From positions 62,001 through 126,000 of the forward strand of contig NEED01000009.1 in NCBI GenBank assembly GCA_002110465.1: a DNA stretch of 64,000 bases, read 5' to 3'. Made by a program: the position numbers and the translations under genes. Position 1 is the stretch's first letter. The number at the start of each line of letters is the position of its first letter. This DNA is from an unicellular cyanobacterium SU2 (lineage in GTDB: Bacteria > Cyanobacteriota > Cyanobacteriia > Cyanobacteriales > Microcystaceae). The notes beneath the pieces are model-generated. The model was not told where the DNA came from and did no database searches. It worked only from the letters and a program-made list of their open reading frames with translations. Shown one piece after another: positions 27,509-36,861 of this stretch.

Positions 27509-27622
27509 ATGTCTACTGACTTGATACAAGCTTTAATGGTTATAGGAATTATTACAATTGCCTGTGTTATTTTATCGCCTCTTTTAGTATGGCTGTTAAA
27601 AGATCACAGAAAAGCAACTTAG
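27509..27622 (+). CDS. Small single-span membrane protein (37 aa)
   Basis: The 37-aa frame begins at ATG 27509 after a strong ribosome binding site (AAGGAGGG at 27494-27501). It encodes one membrane helix of about 20 residues (ALMVIGIITIACVILSPLLV) followed by a basic tail WLLKDHRKAT. It has the build of the small subunits of cyanobacterial thylakoid complexes, but it does not match the PetG/L/M/N, PsbX/Y or NdhP/Q sequences that I know. It is too short for most ORF calls and faces lpxB tail-to-tail. Confidence 0.65.
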   Translation: MSTDLIQALMVIGIITIACVILSPLLVWLLKDHRKAT

Positions 27623-27657
27623 ACTTTCAGCAAAGAGGTAATAATCGGTAGTGTTGG

Positions 27658-28821
27658 CTATTGATCTTTATAATGCAGAATTTCCGTTGCCACGCGATCG
27701 CACACCCCCACTTCCCCTAACATTGTACACATTTGCTCATAATCATCTAAAGTTTTTTGACGGCGTTCAGGGTTAAGCAGTAAGTCTAAAGATTCTTGAA
27801 CAATGCGGTCTGTTGTCGCTTCTTCCTGTAACAATTCCGGTACTATTTCCTCCATCACCACTAAATTAGGCGGAGACATAAAGGGAATGGAAAACTTGAG
27901 AATATTGCGCGCAATCCACATTGTTAAGGGATTGACCAAGCATAACACCAGTTGAGGAATTTTAAGTAACGCTAATTCTAAATTAACGGTTCCTGACTTG
28001 GCAATGGCAAAATCTGCCGCCGCCATAACATCTAATGCTTTGTGTCCTTCGAGTAAAGTCACAGAAAATTGATAAGCATTAACCGTTGCTTCAATAGTGC
28101 TGCGATATTCACTCAGAGAAACCGGAAGTAAAAAATGAAGATCAGGGATTTTTTCTTGGAGTTTTTGGGCTGCTTTGCACATTAGAGGAAGGTGATACTT
28201 CAACTCTTGATAACGGGAAGCAGGGAATAGGGCGACGACCGTTTGATTCGGGTCAATATTTAACCCTTGACGGGCTTGATCCCGACTAGGGGCTTTAGCC
28301 ATGCGATCAAGGAGGGGGTGGCCAACCCACTTAACTGTAACGCCTTTTTCCTCAAAAAATCGGGCTTCTTCAGGAAAAATTGCTAAAAGAAGATCGGTAA
28401 TCTGGGCGAATTGCTGAATCGTTTTACTATTAGGAGACCAGACCCAAGATTGGGGAGCAATATAGTAAATAATCGGAACTTCAGGTAAATTCTTGCGGGC
28501 ATATTGACCAAAAGCCGAATTAGGCCCCATGTAATCGATGAGGATCAGAAGATCGGGGGGATTTTCCCGCAAATATTGTTTAACCCGACGCTGCATTAAC
28601 CAGGTGGGAATAATAAACGGGAGAGACTCAACAATGCCGATTGAACCGATGGCTGCTGTATTCCCCAACAATTTTGCCCCTGCTTGCGCCATGAGATCGC
28701 CCCCTAGGGCGAGAATTTCTAAGGGAATGCCCTGACTTTCGGCCTGTTGGTAGAGGGCTTTCACCAACATTGATCCCTGTAAATCTCCAGAAACTTCCCC
28801 TGTACTCATAAAAATTCGCAT
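27658..28821 (-). CDS. lpxB: Lipid-A-disaccharide synthase
   Basis: The 387-aa glycosyltransferase of family 19 starts MRIFMSTGEVSGDLQGSMLV, with the conserved SAGEXSGD-like motif. It has YYIAPQSWVWSP in the middle and the conserved IAKSGTVNLELALLKIPQLV near residue 270, and joins UDP-diacylglucosamine and lipid X to the disaccharide of lipid A at the inner membrane. It is preceded by lpxA on the same strand, 53 bp apart. Full-length and normal. Confidence 0.95.
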   Translation of the reverse strand: MRIFMSTGEVSGDLQGSMLVKALYQQAESQGIPLEILALGGDLMAQAGAKLLGNTAAIGSIGIVESLPFIIPTWLMQRRVKQYLRENPPDLLILIDYMGPNSAFGQYARKNLPEVPIIYYIAPQSWVWSPNSKTIQQFAQITDLLLAIFPEEARFFEEKGVTVKWVGHPLLDRMAKAPSRDQARQGLNIDPNQTVVALFPASRYQELKYHLPLMCKAAQKLQEKIPDLHFLLPVSLSEYRSTIEATVNAYQFSVTLLEGHKALDVMAAADFAIAKSGTVNLELALLKIPQLVLCLVNPLTMWIARNILKFSIPFMSPPNLVVMEEIVPELLQEEATTDRIVQESLDLLLNPERRQKTLDDYEQMCTMLGEVGVCDRVATEILHYKDQ

Positions 28822-28874
28822 AGATTCCCCAAAAAATGTAAATGAACCCCATGGTTAATCAGTAACGCTTGGTG

Positions 28875-29705
28875 CTAGGTTCTCCCTGGAATAGGTCCGC
28901 GTCGTTTTTCTCCTGTGGTGGAGCCCATCAAAAAATGGTAGAGATACTCAACATATTCATTATCGGAGATCCCTGGTAATTGTTCTAAAGCTTCTTTAAA
29001 CGTCAAATCTGAATGGTAGAGAAGACGAAAAGCTTTTTTTAGGTATCCCACATCGTGGGTGGTTAGCCCTGCTCGTTTTAAACCCACTAAATTGAGCGAT
29101 CGCACCCGTGACGGATTACCTTCAATCATCATAAACGGAGGAGCATCTCGATCAATGCGACTCATCCCTCCAAGCATGGCATTACGTCCAATGCGAACAA
29201 ACTGATGAACCCCTAACGCCCCTCCTATAACCGCCCGTGGTTCAATGTGAACATGGCCAGCAAGGGCTACCGCATTGGCAATAATCACATGATCTTCAAT
29301 CACACAATTGTGGGCAACATGAACATAAGCCATCAACAGATTATGATCACCAATTTGAGTCACTTCATCGGCGTGGGTTGCCCGATTAATAGTGACAAAT
29401 TCCCGAATAGTATTGTGGTTCCCAATTTTGACCCAGCTGGCCGCTCCCTTATATTTTAAATCTTGGGGTTCTAAACCAATGACAGCACTGGGAAAAATAC
29501 GATTACCGACCCCAATTTCTATTGGACCTTCGATGATGGCATGGGCCCCAATGGTGGTTTGAGCATCAATTTTAACGTTTTCTCCAATCACGGCAAAAGG
29601 ACCCACTTCTACCGTTGGGTGAAGTTCTGCTTTGGGGTGAATAACAGCAGTGGGATGGATTGGGGTACTCAAAGGGGTATCTTCCTTGCTTTGATAGGTC
29701 AGCAT
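28875..29705 (-). CDS. lpxA: UDP-N-acetylglucosamine acyltransferase
   Basis: The 276-aa protein has the left-handed beta-helix hexapeptide repeats of LpxA (IHPTAVIHPKAELHPTVEVG, IGENVKIDAQTTIGAHAII) and the catalytic His in VAHNCVIEDHVIIANAVALAGHV. A C-terminal helical region follows from about residue 195. It puts the first 3-hydroxyacyl chain on UDP-GlcNAc, the first step of lipid A synthesis. It forms an operon with lpxB. Length fits the family (about 265 aa) with a short extra N-terminus before TPIHPTAVI. Confidence 0.95.
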   Translation of the reverse strand: MLTYQSKEDTPLSTPIHPTAVIHPKAELHPTVEVGPFAVIGENVKIDAQTTIGAHAIIEGPIEIGVGNRIFPSAVIGLEPQDLKYKGAASWVKIGNHNTIREFVTINRATHADEVTQIGDHNLLMAYVHVAHNCVIEDHVIIANAVALAGHVHIEPRAVIGGALGVHQFVRIGRNAMLGGMSRIDRDAPPFMMIEGNPSRVRSLNLVGLKRAGLTTHDVGYLKKAFRLLYHSDLTFKEALEQLPGISDNEYVEYLYHFLMGSTTGEKRRGPIPGRT

Positions 29706-29842
29706 TGAATTTTTGTTCTAGCTTACAGGGTATTGGGTTAAACAGACATAAAGCTGTATTGGTTTTATGTAAATATAAATCCTGTCACCAAAGGAGTCAA
29801 ACTTTAGTAAATTTGACCCGCTTTTGATGGGAAAAGTGCCTT

Positions 29843-30565
29843 TCAACTATGATAAGCCGCCCCTAAATACAATTGTCCAACTTTAGGATCATCAAGAAGA
29901 TCTTTCCCTGTCCCTTCAAAGCGATCGCGGCCATTTTCTAATACATATCCCCGATCAGCCATCATTAGAGCTTTTTTAGCGTTTTGTTCTACTAAAACAA
30001 TGGCTTTTCCTATTTGATTAATCCCTTGAATTTGTTCAAAGACGTTATTCACTAAAATCGGAGACAGGGCAGCCGAAGGTTCATCTAGGAGTAACAAGTC
30101 AGGATCAAGCATTAATGCCCGTCCCATGGCTAACATTTGCCTTTCTCCTCCTGATAAGGTTCCTGCTTTTTGGCGACGACGTTCCCCCAGACGAGGAAAC
30201 ATAGTGTAAATACGCTCTTTATCCTGTTTTAAAGACCCTTTTCTAATAAATGCTCCCATTTCTAAGTTTTCTTCAATACTTAGGGCTGCAAAAACATTAG
30301 AGATTTGGGGAACGTAGCACATTCCCTGATGGACAATTTGATCTGATCGCAGTCCGGCAATATTTTTTCCTTTAAAGATAATTTTGCCTTGGTTAGGAGT
30401 TAAAAGTCCAAAAATGGTTTTGGCTAAGGTAGATTTTCCCGCGCCATTAGGGCCAATTACTGCCACTAATTCTCCTGGGGCAATACGGAAGTTAATCCCC
30501 TGGAGGATATTTAAGTCTTTAAGGTATCCTGCATAAACATTTTCTACTTCTAAAATATTTTCCAT
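29843..30565 (-). CDS. ABC transporter ATP-binding protein, branched-chain amino acid type (LivF-like)
   Basis: The 240-aa ATPase has Walker A GPNGAGKSTL, signature LSGGERQMLA, Walker B LLLLDEPSAAL and the LivF family's typical ENLEMGAF and LVEQNAKKALMMADRGYVLENG. In cyanobacteria such proteins belong to neutral amino acid (Nat) or urea (Urt) importers. No partner subunits are nearby, as often for cyanobacterial natE. Confidence 0.88.
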   Translation of the reverse strand: MENILEVENVYAGYLKDLNILQGINFRIAPGELVAVIGPNGAGKSTLAKTIFGLLTPNQGKIIFKGKNIAGLRSDQIVHQGMCYVPQISNVFAALSIEENLEMGAFIRKGSLKQDKERIYTMFPRLGERRRQKAGTLSGGERQMLAMGRALMLDPDLLLLDEPSAALSPILVNNVFEQIQGINQIGKAIVLVEQNAKKALMMADRGYVLENGRDRFEGTGKDLLDDPKVGQLYLGAAYHS

Positions 30566-30703
30566 ATACTGTTTAAGTCATTCAAACTTTGAGCCTTGTT
30601 CTTAGAAATTTATTAGTCATTTTTTTAGGAGGCCAGCTAACAAAAATTCCCCCCTCTCTCTTGAGCGACAGTCGAAGCCCCTCTCCCCCTCTTTGTGCCA
30701 CAG

Positions 30704-30931
30704 TTACTCTGGCGTTTTTTGTAATTCAGGACGTTCTTCTGGAATAATTGCCTCTTCTACTGGACAAACTTGTAGACAAATTCCACAATCTATGCAGGTT
30801 TGAAAGTCTATCCAGTACCAGTCTGTTCCCTTAAGGTTTTTGCCAGGGCCTTCATGGATGCAAGCGACTGGACAAGCATCTACACAGTCAGCAACCCCTT
30901 CACAGGTTTCCGTAACAATGGTATGTGGCAA
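30704..30931 (-). CDS. Two-[4Fe-4S] cluster ferredoxin
   Basis: The 75-aa protein has two cysteine clusters, CEGVADCVDACPVACI and CIDCGICLQVCPVE, separated by a longer insert (HEGPGKNLKGTDWYWIDFQ), the layout of the bacterial-type or seven-iron-like ferredoxins of cyanobacteria. The start is TTG at 30931 (MPHTIVTETCEG), supported by GGGAGG seven bases upstream. An upstream TTG at 30952 would translate through the ribosome binding site. It acts as an electron carrier in the cytoplasm; the partner is unknown. Confidence 0.88.
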   Translation of the reverse strand: MPHTIVTETCEGVADCVDACPVACIHEGPGKNLKGTDWYWIDFQTCIDCGICLQVCPVEEAIIPEERPELQKTPE

Positions 30932-31017
30932 GATATTTCCTCCCAGTTTCAATCTTTAAGTTTTATTACTTTTTTATTGTGACAGACTTTCTGTGCAATA
31001 CAAATACAAATCAACGT

Positions 31018-31677
31018 TTAAGTAGGCAAATTCTGTTTTGCTTCTTTGGCAACTTGTTCAACAGAATCTTGTGTTAAGGTCGTCAGGGTTTCTTGGGCTT
31101 GTTTTCCCCCTAAACGTCCTAAGGCTTGGGCGAGGCGATAGCGAATTTGCCAATCTTGATCGGTCACTAAAGGAATTAATAAGGGGATCGCTTCAGGGTT
31201 TCCTAACTCTCCCAAGGCACTCACCGCAGACGCTTTCACCAACCCATTGTCAGAAGTCAACGCTTCTTTGAGTAATTCCAATCCCCTGGGTTCCCCTAAT
31301 TCTCCTAAAGCGGCCACAATACTCAACTGTAGCAACCAATCTGAGGTGTTATGGTAGACTTGCTCTAAATTTTCATAAGCAGCCCTTAGTTTAAGACCGC
31401 CGATGGCATCAGCCGCTGCCGCTTTGACATCAAGTTCGGAGTCATTAAACAAGCGATCGCGCAGTAAATCTAAAGCAACATCCAAATCTTGATTTCCTAA
31501 CGGATCTAATTGACTCACGGCTGCATAACGCACTCTTTCATTGGCATCCCTCACCAAGGGCTGCACCATGACAAAAGCACTTTTGGGATCAAGCTGACGC
31601 AGTTGATTGAGTCCTTTAATGCGATCGCCATAATCTTCGGAGGTTAGAAGTTGTTGTACTGATTCAGGATTAATCAT
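31018..31677 (-). CDS. nblB: HEAT-repeat phycobilisome degradation protein NblB
   Basis: The 219-aa protein is a row of about six HEAT-like repeats (QPLVRDANERVRYAAVSQLD, DVKAAAADAIGGLKL, LVKASAVSALGELGNPEAI, WQIRYRLAQALGRLGG). Length and starting sequence (MINPESVQQLLTSEDYGDRI) match NblB, which is related to phycobilin lyases and helps release bilins when phycobilisomes are dismantled in starvation. The 395-bp gap upstream (31678-32072) separates it from a divergent gene and shows no other gene. Confidence 0.85.
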   Translation of the reverse strand: MINPESVQQLLTSEDYGDRIKGLNQLRQLDPKSAFVMVQPLVRDANERVRYAAVSQLDPLGNQDLDVALDLLRDRLFNDSELDVKAAAADAIGGLKLRAAYENLEQVYHNTSDWLLQLSIVAALGELGEPRGLELLKEALTSDNGLVKASAVSALGELGNPEAIPLLIPLVTDQDWQIRYRLAQALGRLGGKQAQETLTTLTQDSVEQVAKEAKQNLPT

Positions 31678-32072
31678 AATTATTAACCGTAGCTTTAGGA
31701 ATATTATCTAACAAAATTTCCACTAATTAATGATTACTTGGTCACTCAGACAAAGATATTGACTGGTTTTTCTCAAGTAGCAGAATCTTGATTAATTGGG
31801 AGATATCAATCCACTAATAATCATTATAGATTTCGTGTTGATTCTTAACCGTCCATAATTACCGTTCTTATTTTTAAAATAAGAGAATCTAGAACCTGGG
31901 TAACATTGGGGTAACAATTAGGATCAAAGCCATCATCGTTAAAGTCAAAATTATTATCTGAACAATGGCAACAAATTTTAATTATAAAAATCTTTAATCT
32001 TAAATCGTTCATTAAATATCATCGCTACAATAGTGAATTAATGAACCATGGCTAGTGAGATTAACAAAAACC

Positions 32073-32510
32073 ATGAATGAATATCCTGAAAATACTCCCA
32101 ACTCTTCTGAAGAGGAACATTCTTCTGACTATAATCAACGTCAACAAGAACTTCAATTATATGAAGAGGAACTACGACTCAAAGAGGAAGAGAGACGACT
32201 CAGACAAGGAAGACGTAGCTTAATGGTTAGTCGTCTCATTAGAGGAATGTATTTTTTAGTGGGAGCCTTGATCACATTATTAGTGCTACGATTTCTTTTA
32301 AAGTTAAGTGGTGCTAATCCAGCGAATTTCTTTGCTCAAGTTATTTACGGTTTTTCAGAGCCTTTTGTTAGTCCTTTTACGAATTTATTTACTGATTTTC
32401 TCTTTAATGGAACAAATACTGTTGAAATTAATACTATTGCCGCTATTTTCATTTATGGGTTATTGGGAGTTTTGTCCGAACGGTTCATTACCATTATTGG
32501 AGGTGAATAA
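32073..32510 (+). CDS. YggT-like membrane protein
   Basis: The 145-aa protein has a charged N-terminus of about 55 residues rich in Glu, Arg and Gln with a coiled-coil stretch (RQQELQLYEEELRLKEEERR). Two membrane helices follow, with the YggT pattern ITLLVLRFLLKLSGANPANF and YGFSEPFVSPFTNLF between them. YggT proteins affect membrane or division processes in cyanobacteria. The start is ATG 32073; a GTG at 32055 would add six residues. Confidence 0.75.
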   Translation: MNEYPENTPNSSEEEHSSDYNQRQQELQLYEEELRLKEEERRLRQGRRSLMVSRLIRGMYFLVGALITLLVLRFLLKLSGANPANFFAQVIYGFSEPFVSPFTNLFTDFLFNGTNTVEINTIAAIFIYGLLGVLSERFITIIGGE

Positions 32511-32657
32511 GGCCAGTCCCCTAGCAGGGAGAATAGTCAATGGTTAAGCATAAACTATTAACTATTGAAAATAAATAAAATTTTTAAGGCAAATACCATA
32601 TAGGTTAAGATACAAAGAATTGGCTATTTGTAGACTTATTCTTCAGGATAATCATCA

Positions 32658-33485
32658 ATGACAACTGAATCTCTAATTCCAGTAGTAGTAAATGGGGCAG
32701 TCGGTAAAATGGGGCGTGAGGTCGTTAAGGCTGTTTCCCAAGCTGACGATATGATGCTAGTGGGGGCAGTGGATCATAATCCTGATTATCGTGGACAAGA
32801 TGCAGGAGACGTAGCTGGGTGTGGATCATTAGAGGTGCCAATCGTGGATGATTTACAAAGTATTTTAGTCCTAGCTACTCAAGAAAAGGTACAAGGGGTG
32901 ATGGTAGATTTTACCCATCCTGATAGTGTTTATGAGAATGTCCGCAGTGCGATCGCCTATGGGGTGCGGCCAGTGGTGGGAACAACAGGATTGAGCGAAG
33001 AACAAATCAAGGACTTAGGAGAATTTGCCGAAAAAGCTAGTACCGGATGTTTAATTATTCCCAATTTTTCGATTGGCATGGTGTTATTACAACAGGCTGC
33101 CATTCAAGCCTCTCAATATTTTGACCACGTAGAAATTATTGAACTTCATCATAATCAAAAGGCAGATGCTCCTAGTGGAACCGCCATCAAAACCGCTCAA
33201 ATGTTGTCAGGTTTAGGTAAAACTTATAACCCCTCTTCGGTGAAAGAAACTGAAACAATTCAAGGGGCTAGAGGGGGATTAGCTGATGAAAATATTAGAA
33301 TTCATAGTGTCCGTTTACCTGGATTAATTGCTCACCAAGAGGTTCTTTTTGGGGCAAAAGGAGAACTTTATACCCTACGCCATGATACTAGCGATCGCGT
33401 TTGTTATATGGCAGGAGTATTACTCGCTATTCGCCAAGTCACTCAACTACAATCTCTTGTTTATGGCTTAGAAAAAATTTTGTAA
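32658..33485 (+). CDS. dapB: 4-hydroxy-tetrahydrodipicolinate reductase
   Basis: The 275-aa enzyme has the N-terminal NAD(P) site [14 protein letters not shown], the [10 protein letters not shown] region and the catalytic [15 protein letters not shown] with the His and Lys. It reduces the dipicolinate intermediate of the lysine and meso-diaminopimelate pathway. It stands alone. A degraded GST fragment follows its stop codon. Confidence 0.95.
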   Translation: MTTESLIPVVVNGAVGKMGREVVKAVSQADDMMLVGAVDHNPDYRGQDAGDVAGCGSLEVPIVDDLQSILVLATQEKVQGVMVDFTHPDSVYENVRSAIAYGVRPVVGTTGLSEEQIKDLGEFAEKASTGCLIIPNFSIGMVLLQQAAIQASQYFDHVEIIELHHNQKADAPSGTAIKTAQMLSGLGKTYNPSSVKETETIQGARGGLADENIRIHSVRLPGLIAHQEVLFGAKGELYTLRHDTSDRVCYMAGVLLAIRQVTQLQSLVYGLEKIL

Positions 33486-33503
33486 ACGATAAAAAATAAA
33501 GAC

Positions 33504-33706
33504 ATGGAAGATCATCTTAGTCGAAATAAATTTTTTCTTGGCACTAATGTAACCATAGCAGATATTAGCTTATACGCTTATACTCATATACTCACGTTGC
33601 TGAGGAAGGAGGTTTTGAGCTATCAAAATACATCAATATTAAACGTTGGTTTCAAGACTTTGAATCTATTGCTGGTTATGTAGAAATGAATAGAGAAAAT
33701 GAATAA
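33504..33706 (+). pseudogene. Glutathione S-transferase C-terminal remnant
   Basis: The first frame reads MEDHLSRNKFFLGTNVTIADISLYAYTH, the GST C-terminal domain motif. It then shifts because of an 8-bp tandem duplication (33580-33587 ATACTCAT and 33588-33595 ATACTCAC). Skipping one unit restores AYTHVAEEGGFELSKYINIK, continuing as RWFQDFESIAGYVEM to 33706. The N-terminal thioredoxin-fold domain is missing, and the remnant sits directly behind the dapB stop. Confidence 0.75.
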
Positions 33707-34399
33707 TCTATATTTTACTTTTTTTGGTCATGCTTAAATTAAGTACCAAGACAAAATTATTTTTGTATTTTTTGTTCATTTTTTCAAAGTTCCTAGTAAG
33801 GACTTTAGTCATATCACACGAGTCCAAACATGACTCCCTACAAACATACAATTAATTTTGCTGACCTACTTATCAAAAATCATGAGAATCAATTAAGTGC
33901 GATCGCTCACTTCAAACTCAACTTAGTTATTGAATATTTGTTAAGTTAGATTAACTAAATTTGTTTTTAGATACAACTGTGGCATCCTAGTCTAGGATAT
34001 CACGAAGAGGAAAAACTATGTAGTATACTTTTGTAACCCTCATTCTTCTGTGGATAATTGAAAATTATTTTTAATAATTTAGCCAAAAAAGTCACTTTTA
34101 TGTATCAAAAGCTACAGTTTTGGAACAATAGGATTTGAAAACACTTTTTAAAGTTACAAATATAATACAATTTATAGAATAAATTTGACTTATCATAAGG
34201 AGTTAGGGACTGCTGTCTTAAATATTTGTGTTTTCCTATATATCCCTCTTCCATCACTCTTGGCAATTTTAAGGAAGGCAAACCATTTCAGCCAAGGAAA
34301 AATTAGGCTTTTACCCTAGTTTGACGAAATAGGAATATGAACAAACTAATAGGTTATATCTAAGATAATAAAAGAATTATCCGAATATGAAAGTAAAAA
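33707..34399. other. 693-bp gap without recognisable gene
   Basis: AT-rich, with one HIP1-like site near 33900 and a copy of the dispersed repeat at 33789-33845 ending CTACAAAC. No frame with convincing coding pattern is seen on either strand. The promoter of the downstream hydantoinase-B gene must lie in its end. It could also be decayed sequence: a hyuA-like partner would be expected here but is not found. Confidence 0.6.
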
Positions 34400-35947
34400 A
34401 TGTCTATCTCATTTCAACCTGATCCTATCTATCTCGAAATCTTCAAAAATCTTTATCAATTTATTGCCGAACAAATGGGAATTACCTTACAAAACACGGC
34501 ATCTTCTGTCAATATTAAAGAACGTCTTGACTTTTCCTGTGCAGTTTTTGATCAACAAGGATTATTAGTAGCTAATGCCCCCCATATTCCGGTGCATTTA
34601 GGGAGCATGAGTGAAAGTGTTAAAACTCTCCTTAAAGATCAAGGAAATAACCTTAAATTTGGCAATGTTTATATTTCTAATAATCCCTACAATGGAGGAA
34701 CTCATTTACCCGATATAACGGTTATAACGCCTGTTTTTCTAACTCCTGATCATCCTAAACCTATCTTTTATTTAGCATCCCGTGGTCATCAAGTAGATAT
34801 TGGGGGAATCACTCCAGGATCAATGCCTCCCCATTCCAAATCCATCACAGAAGAAGGGATTTTATTTGATAATTGTCTTTTAGTAGAATCAGGAATGTTT
34901 AAAGAAGAAGCAATTAGAAATATATTAAACAATAATGCCTATCCTGCACGAAATCCTAACCAAAATATTGCAGACTTTAAAGCTCAAATTGCGGCCAATG
35001 AAACGGGAGTCAAAGAATTACATCGGATGATTGCTCAATATGGACTCGATACCGTTCAAAATTATATGGGGTTTGTTCAAGATAATGCAGAAGAATGCGT
35101 TAGAAAAGCTATTAATCTTTTAACTGATGGAGAGTTTACTTATATTTTAGATCAGGGAGTTAAGATTAAAGTAAAAGTAACCATAGACCGTAAAAATCGT
35201 TTTGCTACCATTGATTTTACTGGAACGTCTCCTCAAACTAATAATAATTTTAATGCCCCCAAAGCAGTTACTCAAGCAGCAATTTTATATGTTTTTAGAA
35301 CCTTGGTTAAGGATAATATCCCTCTCAATGAAGGTTGTTTAAAACCCCTTGAGTTAATTATTCCTAAAGGTTGTTTCTTAAACCCAACCTATCCAGCCGC
35401 AGTTGTGGCTGGAAATGTAGAGACTTCCCAAGCAATTGTTGACGCTTTATATGGGGCATTAGGGATCTTAGCGGCTTCTCAAGGAACCATGAATAACTTC
35501 ACATTTGGTAATGAAAAATATCAATATTATGAGACAATTTGTGGTGGCTCTGGTGCTGGACCTAATTTTGAGGGAACCGATGCTGTTCATACCCATATGA
35601 CCAACTCTCGTTTAACTGATCCAGAGGTTTTAGAATCGCGTTTTCCCGTCATCTTAGAAAGCTTTACCATTCGCCCTGATAGTGGCGGTCAAGGATTACA
35701 TAAAGGAGGTAATGGGGTGATCCGTCGTTTACGCTTTTTAGAACCAATGACAGCCGCTATTTTATCGAGTCATCGTATTATTCCTCCCTTTGGGTTGGAA
35801 GGGGGAGAACCAGGAAAAGTGGGCAAAAATTATGTGATCAGAAAAGAAGGAACTACTGAAGACTTAGGAAGTACAGCTATAATCGAAATGAACCCAGGCG
35901 ATATTTTTGTTATTGAAACCCCTGGCGGAGGTGGCCATGGAACTTAA
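34400..35947 (+). CDS. Hydantoinase B/oxoprolinase-type protein (HyuB), lone subunit
   Basis: The 515-aa protein matches the HyuB half of hydantoinase/oxoprolinase enzymes: HIPVHLGSMSESVKTLL, SNNPYNGGTHLPDITVITP, RGHQVDIGGITPGSMPP, and near the end LSSHRIIPPFGLEGGEPG and ETPGGGGHG. These ATP-dependent enzymes open 5-oxoproline or hydantoin rings. The HyuA-type ATPase half is normally encoded next door or fused; here none lies within the window on either side. The frame is intact. A separate HyuA elsewhere is possible. Confidence 0.88.
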   Translation: MSISFQPDPIYLEIFKNLYQFIAEQMGITLQNTASSVNIKERLDFSCAVFDQQGLLVANAPHIPVHLGSMSESVKTLLKDQGNNLKFGNVYISNNPYNGGTHLPDITVITPVFLTPDHPKPIFYLASRGHQVDIGGITPGSMPPHSKSITEEGILFDNCLLVESGMFKEEAIRNILNNNAYPARNPNQNIADFKAQIAANETGVKELHRMIAQYGLDTVQNYMGFVQDNAEECVRKAINLLTDGEFTYILDQGVKIKVKVTIDRKNRFATIDFTGTSPQTNNNFNAPKAVTQAAILYVFRTLVKDNIPLNEGCLKPLELIIPKGCFLNPTYPAAVVAGNVETSQAIVDALYGALGILAASQGTMNNFTFGNEKYQYYETICGGSGAGPNFEGTDAVHTHMTNSRLTDPEVLESRFPVILESFTIRPDSGGQGLHKGGNGVIRRLRFLEPMTAAILSSHRIIPPFGLEGGEPGKVGKNYVIRKEGTTEDLGSTAIIEMNPGDIFVIETPGGGGHGT

Positions 35948-36047
35948 GAATTGAAACGATAGAATGCAGAACGACAAAATTTAAAGATTAGAATGATTGA
36001 GAATAACAAAATGATAAAATATTAACTTGATTCTATCTAGCTTTGTC

Positions 36048-36389
36048 ATGAGCGAAACAATTTTTTCCAAAATTATTCGTAAAGAAATTTCGGCTGATAT
36101 TGTCTATGAAGATGATATCTCTTTAGCGTTTAAGGATATTAATCCCCAAGCACCTGTTCATATTCTCCTAATTCCCAAAAAACCAATTGTCAACTTAAAT
36201 GAAGGGACTGAAGAGGATAAAACCTTATTCGGACATTTGTTATTAATTGTTCAAAAGGTAGCCAGAGAAGTTGGATTAGATAATGGCTATCGAGTGGTTA
36301 TTAATAATGGAAATGATGGGGGACAAACGGTTAATCATCTGCACTTACATATTCTAGGAAAACGTCAGATGACTTGGCCACCAGGTTGA
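36048..36389 (+). CDS. HIT family protein
   Basis: The 113-aa protein is a histidine-triad nucleotide-binding hydrolase. The triad is in NHLHLHIL (HxHxH) near the C-terminus, and the nucleotide-binding part is ISADIVYEDDISLAFKDINPQAPVHIL. It is of the HINT/PKCI type and cleaves AMP-amide bonds. The start is ATG 36048 (MSETIFSKI); the upstream TTG is not needed. Confidence 0.88.
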   Translation: MSETIFSKIIRKEISADIVYEDDISLAFKDINPQAPVHILLIPKKPIVNLNEGTEEDKTLFGHLLLIVQKVAREVGLDNGYRVVINNGNDGGQTVNHLHLHILGKRQMTWPPG

Positions 36390-36454
36390 TTTTTATTACA
36401 CTAATAAATAAGGTGGGCATTGCCCACCCTACTCATGAAATTAAAATAATCCAA

Positions 36455-36814
36455 TTAGAATGCGTCTAAATCTATTGCTTTGGAACCTCCTGCTTTTAAT
36501 TGTTGCAATACCTTTTCTAGCTGAATCCAAACTAAAGCAGCGATAAAAACCGTTAACGGCAAGGAAATTGCATAGCAGATCCACGGATCGAGAAGAAAGA
36601 TTTCTAACCCTGAGGAGAGAAAGACACAAATTCCCACACAAATCCCGCCAAAAGGTAACTCCAACCCTGAATTTTGAAGAATTTGATCGGCAGGTTTCTT
36701 TAACCATTCTTTCACTTGAGACTTAAGGGTTGCTTCAAAAGCCAAACCACAGGTTAGTCCAATAAATAAACCAACAAAAATCAAAAAATAAGGGGGTTGG
36801 GGTAAGTAGTACAT
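36455..36814 (-). CDS. Conserved membrane protein of unknown function (119 aa)
   Basis: Two or three hydrophobic segments (YFLIFVGLFIGLTCGLAFEA, LPFGGICVGICVFLSSGLEIF, LTVFIAALVWIQ) and a C-terminal amphipathic end. I do not recognise it; similar short membrane proteins are conserved in cyanobacteria. It is followed 47 bp upstream on the same strand by the large AarF-type kinase gene, and they may form a transcript. Confidence 0.6.
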   Translation of the reverse strand: MYYLPQPPYFLIFVGLFIGLTCGLAFEATLKSQVKEWLKKPADQILQNSGLELPFGGICVGICVFLSSGLEIFLLDPWICYAISLPLTVFIAALVWIQLEKVLQQLKAGGSKAIDLDAF

Positions 36815-36861
36815 AGAAGACAGAGGGTCATTATTTTTCTAAACAATTAATCATCATTAAT

